From contig JAFMIS010000203.1 of the NCBI GenBank assembly GCA_017853915.1, positions 1-5,298 on the forward strand: a stretch of 5,298 bases of DNA. Reading direction: 5' to 3'. A program made the position numbers and the translations under genes. A model generated the notes under the pieces. It was not told the DNA's origin. It worked only from the letters and a program-made list of their open reading frames with translations, and did not search any database. Origin of the DNA: a bacterium (GTDB lineage: Bacteria > Bdellovibrionota_C > UBA2361 > OMII01). This document shows, piece after piece, positions 1 to 4,993 of the stretch (positions within the stretch are counted from its first letter, which is position 1; each line of letters opens with the position of its first letter).

Positions 1-146
1 CATACTTATTTTCGTGGCCCCTCAAGGCAGCGCTCATACAATCAACACCGGGCTTGCTACGTTATAGGAAGGCTACACCCTGTTTTGGAGCTACGCACAG
101 GTGCGCCAGGACTTGCCCCCAATTAAATCCTTAAAGCGACAATGTC
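1..146. other. Left-edge region, no gene resolved
   Basis: No coding region can be supported here. On the plus strand all three frames enter from the left edge without an early stop; they end at TAG (65-67), TAA (124-126) and TAA (132-134). A gene tail converging on the small minus-strand gene is therefore possible, but 20 to 44 open codons are not significant. The frame ending at 67 reads most like protein (ILIFVAPQGSAH...). A minus-strand ATG at 35-37 that would run off the left edge has no ribosome binding site. A short perfect palindrome, CGCAC-AG-GTGCG at 94-105, has no T-run after it on either strand, so it is not a convincing terminator. Confidence 0.3.
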
Positions 147-338
147 TTAACGAGGTTTCGACTTTTGCGAGTTGGCGGCCCCCACAAGCATAGTCGGCTT
201 GTGAGGATCCTTTATCGGGATACAGCGACGCTCCTCGGGGCGAAAGCCCTTAGGACACTCGACTCGGGCCGGACCTTTCTTTTCCGCGACCGCAGATGTC
301 GCAATAAGCAATAGAGCTATGAGCACGCTGATTCTCAT
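147..338 (-). CDS. Small secreted peptide with two cysteines, unknown family
   Basis: Predicted 63-residue exported peptide of unknown function. Residues 1-18 are a textbook Sec signal peptide: a short charged start (MR), a hydrophobic core (VLIALLLIA) and an AVA site before E19. The mature part is about 45 residues, strongly basic and Pro-rich, with only two cysteines in the segment C28-PKGFRPEERR-C39, which could form one disulfide in the periplasm or outside. The ATG is the only usable start: the frame has a stop 12 codons upstream and no other start between. There is no Shine-Dalgarno match before it (the preceding bases are TTTCCCTT), which lowers confidence. It lies 254 bases downstream of the ZIP transporter gene on the same strand, too far to assume one operon. 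I do not recognise the family. The signal peptide is the main reason to believe the gene is real. Confidence 0.6.
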   Translation of the reverse strand: MRISVLIALLLIATSAVAEKKGPARVECPKGFRPEERRCIPIKDPHKPTMLVGAANSQKSKPR

Positions 339-592
339 AAGGGAAATGATGCCGTCCGGAGACCATCCGTCTCATAATCTTTACAGGATAAAATCTGCGG
401 GTTATTCGGCACTATACCTCTCATATTCTCCCGCCTCTACTCATAGAGAGAGGTGTGCGTGCGCCCGCACCACATCAGGGACCGGTCAGCACCAAGCACG
501 AAAAACACATCACCACATCTCCGCAGGTTCATGGATACACCTACTGAGCGTATAAGCATTTCGCCAGATCCCCTCGTGGCTATCAACAGCCG
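339..592. other. Intergenic gap between ZIP gene and small peptide gene
   Basis: No gene is supported in this 254-base gap. It holds two adjacent perfect inverted repeats: CTCTA-CTCA-TAGAG (435-448) and GTGCG-CC-CGCAC (459-470). Just after the ZIP stop there is a six-pair imperfect stem with one wobble on the plus strand (576-593, loop ATCAAC). None has a following T-run, so a classical terminator is not shown. On the minus strand a TATAGT hexamer (411-416) could be a -10 box for the small peptide gene, about 70 bases upstream of its ATG, but no good -35 accompanies it. A 31-codon minus-strand frame starting at 530-532 lacks a ribosome binding site and was not called. Confidence 0.4.
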
Positions 593-1423
593 CTACCCCA
601 GCCCCACATCTAAAACCATCATCAGGACGAATCCCGCGATGAAACCCAGAGTTGCCACATCCGTTGACTTCTCAAGTTGGGTCTCCGGAACAACCTCCTC
701 AATCACCACATAAATCATAGCGCCAGCGGCAAACGCCAAAGCATAGGGCAAAACGGGTTGCATCTGTACAACGGCTAGCGCGCCTATGACTCCGGCTATC
801 GGCTCCACAATCGCCGAAAGCTGCCCGAACCAGAAACTCTTGGCACGCGAAAGCCCGGCTCTTCTCAAAGGAAAAGAGACCGCCATACCCTCAGGAAAAT
901 TCTGCAGCCCGATTCCGATGGCTAACATAAGCGCACCCGCAATCGATGTCTCAGGCATCCCAGCTGCCACTCCCCCAAACAACACACCAACTGCCAGCCC
1001 CTCAGGAATATTGTGCAAGGTAATAGCTAGCACCAGAAGAGTTGATCGCCTCCAATGCGTCTTCACTCCCTCAACTCGATCAACCGGGAAGTTAACATGA
1101 AGATGAGGCAAAAGCTGATCCAACGCGTAGATGAACAACGCCCCGAAGACAAAACCTACTGACGCGGGAATAGCCTTCGCGAAACCACTACCGCTTGTCA
1201 TATCGATAGCCGGGGAAAGCAGCGACCAAAAGCTAGCTGCCATCATCACGCCACCCGTAAAGCCCAGCATTCCATCAAGGACTCGGCGATTCAGCTCCTT
1301 GAAGAAAAAGACGAGCGCCGCTCCACATGCCGTAACGAACCAGGTAAATGTTGTAGCGATAAAGGCAGCGACTGCTGGATGCATCCCACCAAAGAACGCC
1401 ACTAGACTATCCATGCCTAACAC
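593..1423 (-). CDS. ZIP family divalent metal transporter, GufA type
   Basis: Inner-membrane transporter of the ZIP family, most likely importing Zn(II) or a related divalent cation (Fe, Mn) into the cytoplasm. The 276-residue protein is almost entirely hydrophobic segments, consistent with the eight helices of the family. The two metal-site helices are clear: HNIPEG at 137-142 (TM4) and QNFPEG at 174-179 (TM5). Near the C-terminus IEEVVPE (241-247) supplies further acidic residues, as in GufA-like members. The GQLSAIVEPIAGVIGAL stretch (200-216) and the AFAAGAMIYVV stretch (230-240) are also typical of this branch. HLH at 107-109 lies in the variable loop before TM4. Length is normal. Two starts compete: GTG at 1423, with AAAGG nine bases upstream, and ATG at 1414, with GGGG about eight bases upstream; they differ by three residues. 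The promoter region is shared with a divergent gene and contains a perfect palindrome. ZupT would be the nearest familiar name, but this is the GufA branch, so no symbol is given. Metal specificity cannot be read from sequence alone. Confidence 0.95.
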   Translation of the reverse strand: MLGMDSLVAFFGGMHPAVAAFIATTFTWFVTACGAALVFFFKELNRRVLDGMLGFTGGVMMAASFWSLLSPAIDMTSGSGFAKAIPASVGFVFGALFIYALDQLLPHLHVNFPVDRVEGVKTHWRRSTLLVLAITLHNIPEGLAVGVLFGGVAAGMPETSIAGALMLAIGIGLQNFPEGMAVSFPLRRAGLSRAKSFWFGQLSAIVEPIAGVIGALAVVQMQPVLPYALAFAAGAMIYVVIEEVVPETQLEKSTDVATLGFIAGFVLMMVLDVGLG

Positions 1424-1432
1424 CCCAAGCTG

Positions 1433-1437
1433 CCTTT
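1433..1437 (-). promoter_or_regulatory. Ribosome binding site favouring the GTG start of the ZIP gene
   Basis: Read on the minus strand this is AAAGG, nine bases before GTG (1423-1421). It is too far (18 bases) from the alternative ATG at 1414, so it supports the GTG start. The GGGG run that partly overlaps the GTG could instead serve the ATG, so the choice is not final. Confidence 0.45.
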
Positions 1438-1482
1438 ATTGAAAACCGAACCGACGATGCGCCACCTTATTCAGCCAGCTCA

Positions 1483-1495
1483 GCTAAGTCTTAGC
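1483..1495. repeat. Perfect 13-base palindrome in the divergent promoter region
   Basis: GCTAAG-T-CTTAGC is a perfect inverted repeat with six-base arms and a one-base centre. Flanking CTC (1479-1481) and GAG (1498-1500) could extend it with small bulges. It sits about 60-72 bases upstream of the ZIP start and about 180 bases upstream of the divergent gene, a reasonable place for an operator of a dimeric repressor. It does not match the AT-rich Fur or Zur consensus as I remember it, so no regulator is named. Confidence 0.4.
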
Positions 1496-1630
1496 AAGAG
1501 CATAAGCGCCCCGAAACAGGCCCTCGTCTTCCGGACGCCCCCCTCCCACCTCCGATCCAAAAGACTCTCATTCCAACCAATACATACTCCGCTATCACAC
1601 CAGGGCGCGCCCCCAAACAAGCTTTACTGA

Positions 1631-1647
1631 CGGGAACCCGGTATACT
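1631..1647 (+). promoter_or_regulatory. Candidate promoter for the 220-residue protein gene
   Basis: TATACT at 1642-1647 is a good -10 hexamer 24 bases before the ATG at 1672, leaving room for a short leader with GAGG (1658-1661), ten bases from the start. The -35 is weak: TTTACT (1623-1628) is only 13 bases away, and the hexamer at 17-base spacing is a poor match. The ten bases just before the -10, CGGG-AA-CCCG (1631-1640), form a small palindrome where a repressor or activator could bind. This is read by eye only. Confidence 0.3.
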
Positions 1648-1671
1648 CAGCGCTATCGAGGACCCAGCGCT

Positions 1672-2334
1672 ATGACATCAACGAGAGAGCTTCGTAACAA
1701 AATATCGGACCTCACCCCGAGCGACTGCGGCTTAAGCCACCATTATGTTTGGAAACACGGACACGAGCTCCCTCCCTGTCCCTTGCACATTCGTGATTCG
1801 AGTCTCGACTGCGCTCATTCTACGACTCCAGCTTTGACGGAGGTACTTGGGCTACTATCGCAAGATCCCCGAGTGTCACAGGAGTTTATTAAAACAGCTC
1901 GAAAAGCAATCAGTGTGGCAAACGATACCCTCTGGGTAGCTGACCTTCTAGCTATCGATATTGCGGATATATCTCAAGGTCAACCCTCCAATGAGACAGC
2001 CAGACACTCAACTCTCCAGGAATTAAGGCAGGCCTCAGCTCTACGACAAGACAACTCACTAGATCTGGAAATGTGCGAAAAGCTCATAAAGGACGGGCAG
2101 CAGCTCGGCAGCTCTCTCAAGCTTCGAGTACGCAGCGTCATGCTCTCCATCATCGATTCTATAGAAGAAGACCGCCCCCAAGATATACTAGAGCGGATCA
2201 TGAAATTAGGATGTACTGCGCTGGAGCAGGAGATCTCGAGGGCAGAAAAAGCCCTTTACGGAGCTCGTCAGGATGACCTATTAGACCCCGAGAGAGAGAG
2301 AGGGAGGGAGGACTCCAAGGTAAGACTCAGCTAA
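1672..2334 (+). CDS. Unknown protein with Cys/His-rich N-terminus and helical body
   Basis: A 220-residue protein I do not recognise. It has no signal peptide or membrane segment, so it is probably cytoplasmic. Residues 19-49 are unusually rich in possible metal ligands: C19, H23, H24, H29, H31, C36, H39, C47 and H49. The rest (about 55-200) looks mostly alpha-helical, with amphipathic segments such as 67-98, 113-125, 130-165 and 168-198 and an acidic stretch IDSIEED (161-167). The C-terminal tail (about 200-220) is highly charged (DPERERGRED) and encoded by a GA-rich simple repeat. The ATG has GAGG ten bases upstream and a TATACT promoter hexamer before that. The gene is divergent from the ZIP transporter, which makes a metal-binding or metal-sensing role worth considering. 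That is inference only: the Cys/His spacing matches no zinc-finger pattern I can name. It ends tail to tail with the next gene, with an eight-base overlap. Confidence 0.7.
   Translation: MTSTRELRNKISDLTPSDCGLSHHYVWKHGHELPPCPLHIRDSSLDCAHSTTPALTEVLGLLSQDPRVSQEFIKTARKAISVANDTLWVADLLAIDIADISQGQPSNETARHSTLQELRQASALRQDNSLDLEMCEKLIKDGQQLGSSLKLRVRSVMLSIIDSIEEDRPQDILERIMKLGCTALEQEISRAEKALYGARQDDLLDPERERGREDSKVRLS
2290..2302 (+). repeat. (GA)6 simple repeat near the 3' end of the 220-residue gene
   Basis: Six GA units plus a final G are followed directly by GGAGGGAGGA-type purine repeats to about 2311. It encodes the ERERGRED tail. Slippage by one unit would shift frame only for the last dozen codons and would also alter the overlap with the opposing gene's end. 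Confidence 0.7.
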
Positions 2335-3118
2335 GATCCTGAAGCACACTACCATCTCTCGATAGGGCAAAATTACTTTTGAGAGCTTTCTCTACTATCA
2401 GCTTATAGTTTTTCACCCGATAATTTAGGGGAAAAGGATCCTCCTCCACCGGTCCAATCGCGAGGCGAGAGATCCCCATATCGCGGACAAAACAAAAAGC
2501 CTGCTCAAGCAAATGATGCCGCCAACGGAAATAAAAACCCGAGAGGTTGTTATGAGGCGTTTTGAGCAACTCCACTACTCGTTTATTCTCGAAATTAACT
2601 GACGACTGCAGCTCAGTTAGTTGAGCCAGGTTCCTGCTTGAGTCGTACAGGAGGCGCAACATCCCCACTGAACCAGGAAAGGTATCAGCAGGACCGTTTG
2701 CCATCGAATACGCTCCCGCCTCATAATACTTTCCAACGTGTCGCGGTGAGGGAAAAAATACCAGGGTCAAACTATCTAGGGAGAAAAAGCTGCGCTCAAC
2801 TCCGTCAACATATCGAGTTGCCACCGCAATACTACCCGTCGCCCCGGCTTTCAATTCACCACTCGGACCACTCGATGACAGCAAGAGAACTCGCCGATAC
2901 GCGCCATGAGGATAGTCCCCCATGTGAACTGGATGCCCCTCACTTAACAGGTCGATCACGCGCGCCAGTCGGCGCTGCTCGGATTCAGACGTTCGATCAC
3001 CCCGAGACTCTGCCTCGCGTCTAAAAATGATCGGCTCGCGAAGATCATGTCGAAACAACGAGGGAACCGCGCATTCTGTAAGGGTCTTGAGGGGGTTGCG
3101 GTGCTCAGCGGTCTTCAT
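2327..3118 (-). CDS. Unknown alpha/beta protein, 263 residues
   Basis: Soluble protein of unknown function with no signal peptide, membrane helix or motif I can assign. The N-terminal 55 residues are charged and Arg-rich (RREAESRGDRTSESEQRR). Residues 60-125 look like beta strands (RRVLLLSSS, GSIAVATRYV, LDSLTLVFFP). A Gly/Tyr/Ala-rich turn region follows (about 128-150), then long helices (150-186, 196-213) and a helix-to-strand step, FVRDMGISRLAIGP (210-223), before EEDPFPLNYRVKNY (225-238). A helix leading into a short strand like this occurs in many alpha/beta enzymes, including acyltransferases, but nothing specific supports that. Only two cysteines are present (C16, C209). The ATG has no strong Shine-Dalgarno sequence; a TATACT hexamer lies nine bases before it, suggesting a very short or absent leader. 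It stands alone on its strand between two plus-strand genes. The long uninterrupted frame and protein-like composition support coding. Confidence 0.75.
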   Translation of the reverse strand: MKTAEHRNPLKTLTECAVPSLFRHDLREPIIFRREAESRGDRTSESEQRRLARVIDLLSEGHPVHMGDYPHGAYRRVLLLSSSGPSGELKAGATGSIAVATRYVDGVERSFFSLDSLTLVFFPSPRHVGKYYEAGAYSMANGPADTFPGSVGMLRLLYDSSRNLAQLTELQSSVNFENKRVVELLKTPHNNLSGFYFRWRHHLLEQAFCFVRDMGISRLAIGPVEEDPFPLNYRVKNYKLIVEKALKSNFALSRDGSVLQDLS

Positions 3119-3126
3119 AGCCCCGA

Positions 3127-3155
3127 AGTATATACAACCTGCGAAACTAAGATAA
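3127..3155 (-). promoter_or_regulatory. Candidate promoter for the 263-residue protein gene
   Basis: On the minus strand TATACT (3132-3127) is a near-consensus -10 hexamer. Seventeen bases upstream of it is TTATCT (3155-3150), a weak three-of-six match to the -35. The -10 ends only eight bases before the ATG at 3118, so transcripts would start at or next to the start codon, giving a leaderless or nearly leaderless message. This agrees with the lack of a clear ribosome binding site. Confidence 0.35.
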
Positions 3156-3239
3156 AAATTACCCGCCTTCCCGTATTTGACACCGGACGAGCCCGAAAAA
3201 GCCAGTTGTTTCAGCCTATAGGGAGTCGCATCTACGAAT

Positions 3240-3295
3240 CGATAGTGTCTTCCAAAAGACGGGATTTCGCCCCGGACTTTCGGAAACCGCTATCG
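3240..3295. other. Nested inverted repeats between divergent genes
   Basis: CGATAG (3240-3245) and CTATCG (3290-3295) form a six-pair outer stem that encloses a tight hairpin, GTCTT-CCAA-AAGAC (3247-3260). It lies 95-150 bases upstream of the secreted protein's start, inside the 271-base divergent region 3119-3389. It could be leader RNA structure or a protein site, or chance. A TTGACA hexamer at 3177-3182 has no -10 partner at normal spacing. A CATACT at 3350-3355 could be a -10 for the secreted protein, without a good -35. Confidence 0.25.
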
Positions 3296-3376
3296 TGCAT
3301 CGTGACCAAATTGTTACCTTTTCGCCATCCTTCGGTGAACCTGCTCTCACATACTCTTAGTAAGCTCCGCGACTTA

Positions 3377-3382
3377 AGAGGA
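3377..3382 (+). promoter_or_regulatory. Ribosome binding site of the secreted mosaic protein
   Basis: AGAGGA lies seven bases before the ATG at 3390. It is the clearest Shine-Dalgarno match in the window and fixes the start just ahead of a signal peptide. Confidence 0.7.
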
Positions 3383-3389
3383 TGGTTTT

Positions 3390-4958
3390 ATGAGACGTAC
3401 CAACTGGATCAGAACTGTGACGGCTACCCTTTTGGTAACCTGCTTTCATCAATCGTTCTCAGCCTATTCCCAGAGCTCGCGGTCTAGCATACCGATCATT
3501 ACTCCTGCTGCCCCGTCTTCAACGAACTCCAGCAACCCACAAGCGCAACCAACCCAAAAACCAACACATACTCCAAAACCCACGAACTCTCCAACACCAA
3601 CTGCCACGATTACTCCAACATCCACCCCCACGGATACACCGACATCACCGCCCTCAAACACGCCCACATCAGCTCCAACTGAGACCGGCACTCCCACTGC
3701 GACGCCCACCGCAACATCTACAGCCGATCATGGACGCCCGACACCAAAACCCACTCACACTCCACATCCCACGGGCAGGCCAACTGAATCGTCCACTCCA
3801 ACTCCAACGCCCACTCCAACTACCGCGCCAGCTTGTCAGGATACTATCGATAATGATGGAGACAATCGCGTCGACTTAGATGATCCCGGATGCTCTTCAC
3901 CGAGCGACTCCGACGAGGGCGATGAGACCCCTCGTGTTACCATCTCCGCGGAATGCGTTCTTGAGAGCTTGAACGGAACACGAACAGCATACTTTTCCTA
4001 TCAAAACAACACAGAGGCTCCGTTCGAAATTACGTCGAACCCATCCGGGGGCACACGAAATGAGTTCCTCTCGAACGAACCCCTCCCGCCTCCGCCTCCC
4101 ATCTTTAGTCCAGGACTTCATATCGGTGAGATCGCGATTCCCTATTATGGTGATTCCGTAACGTGGATTCTACAACCAGGCGGGAGCTCTCCACAGACAG
4201 CGACGGCCGACATCACCACGAGGAGGTGTGAGCCTGTTATACCTTTTGCTCAATGCGGAATGTCCGACACCAACGGCGTGTCAGCAGTGCTGGGCTTTGA
4301 TAACCAAAATCAGTTTTCGATCACCATTCCTATCGGTATCGACAACGCCATAGCTGGCGCTGATACTCTAGATAATCAACCCAGCGAATTTCCTCCCGGT
4401 CTGCACACTGAGGCGTTTTCAATCACCCTTCCGATCGGGGCTCAAGCTACCTGGAATCTTGTAGACCAATCAGTCGTCATTGATTCATTTCTTCCAGGCT
4501 GCGACTCAGCCTGCGCTGAGGTTTTTCTCACTGAGATCAAGGATACCATTCAGTCTCTCACCACCTCTCTTGCCTCACTCGTGCAATCGTTAACACGCAA
4601 GCTCCGCAGGGAAACCCCGGGCTTTACAAAGACACAGGCGAAGCGAGCATCGCGCCGCGCCGCTCGCTACCTGACGACGACCGCTTCGACGCTTGCGGAA
4701 CTACCTTCGCATATGTATGAATGTCCAAATGCCCCAGCGGATTGCGCTGTGGTGAACTTGCATGCCTCAAAAGACACTCTGGCGGCGATCCAAAAAGGAT
4801 TAATACGCTTGGTCCGAAGACTCTCGCGTATGCGCATATTAAGGGTTCGACATTCCAAGAGCACCCTCCCAGCGTTTCGCAAGCAAGCGACAACGTTTAC
4901 TACTCAAGCGAACGCCTCTATTAAACTAATTCCGGAGGATGGGTTCAGCTGCAACTAA
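3390..4958 (+). CDS. Secreted mosaic protein: Thr/Pro linker, DNDGD loop, two beta and two helical modules
   Basis: A 522-residue exported protein of unknown role, probably outside the cell or on its surface. In order: a signal peptide (about 1-28; RRTNWIR, then hydrophobic TVTATLLVTC, likely cut near A25 or S28); a Thr/Pro/Ser-rich linker (38-147), flexible and perhaps glycosylated; and a short acidic loop between C149 and C168 with D154, D156, D158 and D162, of the DNDGD type thought to bind calcium. Two related beta-type modules follow (184-281 and 283-371), sharing A-[EQ]-C at their start, NG, F-[SP]-PGLH (239-244, 334-339) and TW-x-L or TWIL (258-261, 354-357). Then come two related cationic helical modules (372-445 and 451-522), sharing KDT at +9 and LV at +22 from their first cysteine. 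The ten mature cysteines pair up one pair per module: 149/168, 189/280, 289/371, 375/445, 452/521. The beta modules recall a repeated C-terminal domain seen in many bacterial extracellular proteins; I cannot name it. No catalytic motif is visible, so adhesion or structure is more likely than enzymatic activity. A good ribosome binding site supports the start. Confidence 0.92.
   Translation: MRRTNWIRTVTATLLVTCFHQSFSAYSQSSRSSIPIITPAAPSSTNSSNPQAQPTQKPTHTPKPTNSPTPTATITPTSTPTDTPTSPPSNTPTSAPTETGTPTATPTATSTADHGRPTPKPTHTPHPTGRPTESSTPTPTPTPTTAPACQDTIDNDGDNRVDLDDPGCSSPSDSDEGDETPRVTISAECVLESLNGTRTAYFSYQNNTEAPFEITSNPSGGTRNEFLSNEPLPPPPPIFSPGLHIGEIAIPYYGDSVTWILQPGGSSPQTATADITTRRCEPVIPFAQCGMSDTNGVSAVLGFDNQNQFSITIPIGIDNAIAGADTLDNQPSEFPPGLHTEAFSITLPIGAQATWNLVDQSVVIDSFLPGCDSACAEVFLTEIKDTIQSLTTSLASLVQSLTRKLRRETPGFTKTQAKRASRRAARYLTTTASTLAELPSHMYECPNAPADCAVVNLHASKDTLAAIQKGLIRLVRRLSRMRILRVRHSKSTLPAFRKQATTFTTQANASIKLIPEDGFSCN
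3501..3830 (+). repeat. Low-complexity Thr/Pro-coding repeat tract
   Basis: About 110 codons are dominated by ACN and CCN triplets, with recurring ACTCCA and CCCAC units, encoding TPT/PTP-type sequence broken by K, H, N, S and E. The only non-repetitive interruption is TADHGRP (111-117). It links the export signal to the folded modules. The antisense frame reads as a Gly/Val repeat and is an artefact of this composition. Confidence 0.85.
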
Positions 4959-4993
4959 GAGACTCGCAAAAACTCGACCTCACAGGTTAGCTA

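Noticed and set aside
94..105. CGCAC-AG-GTGCG palindrome as terminator of a left-edge gene or of the small peptide gene
   Set aside because: Short, with a two-base loop too tight for a real hairpin and no T-run on either strand.
152..174. Similarity of the small peptide gene's 3' end to the inverse of 4961-4981 (shared ACTCGCAAAA, TCGA, CCTC)
   Set aside because: The match is a ten-base core with gaps on both sides, close to what chance allows in a window this size; no target duplication or boundary supports a mobile unit.
576..593. Imperfect stem just past the ZIP stop as rho-independent terminator
   Set aside because: On the transcribed (minus) strand the stem has a mismatch and there is no T-run afterwards.
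319..713. Two overlapping plus-strand frames between the small peptide and ZIP genes
   Set aside because: They overlap called genes in antisense, have low-quality composition and show no domain or signal.
786..1442. Two plus-strand open frames opposite the ZIP gene
   Set aside because: The ZIP protein on the other strand has unmistakable family motifs along the same bases.
1439..1630. 63-codon plus-strand frame from TTG in the divergent promoter region
   Set aside because: It has a weak start and no ribosome binding site, lies over the palindrome and promoter area, and its Ser/Pro-rich text looks like translated non-coding DNA.
2638..3024. 128-codon plus-strand frame opposite the 263-residue gene
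   Set aside because: Full overlap with the more protein-like minus-strand frame, and no ribosome binding site.
3432..3443. LVTC in the signal peptide of the secreted protein as a lipobox
   Set aside because: Threonine before the cysteine is outside the usual Gly/Ala/Ser rule, and a good signal peptidase I site lies a few residues later.
3047..3487. Plus-strand open frame of 146 codons
   Set aside because: It runs antisense through the start of the 263-residue gene, across the divergent spacer and into the signal peptide region of the secreted protein in another frame. It has no ribosome binding site and the text is not protein-like.
3464..3709. Minus-strand Gly/Val-repeat open frame of 81 codons
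   Set aside because: It is the antisense image of the Thr/Pro repeat tract; the composition keeps that frame free of stops. It has no supported start.
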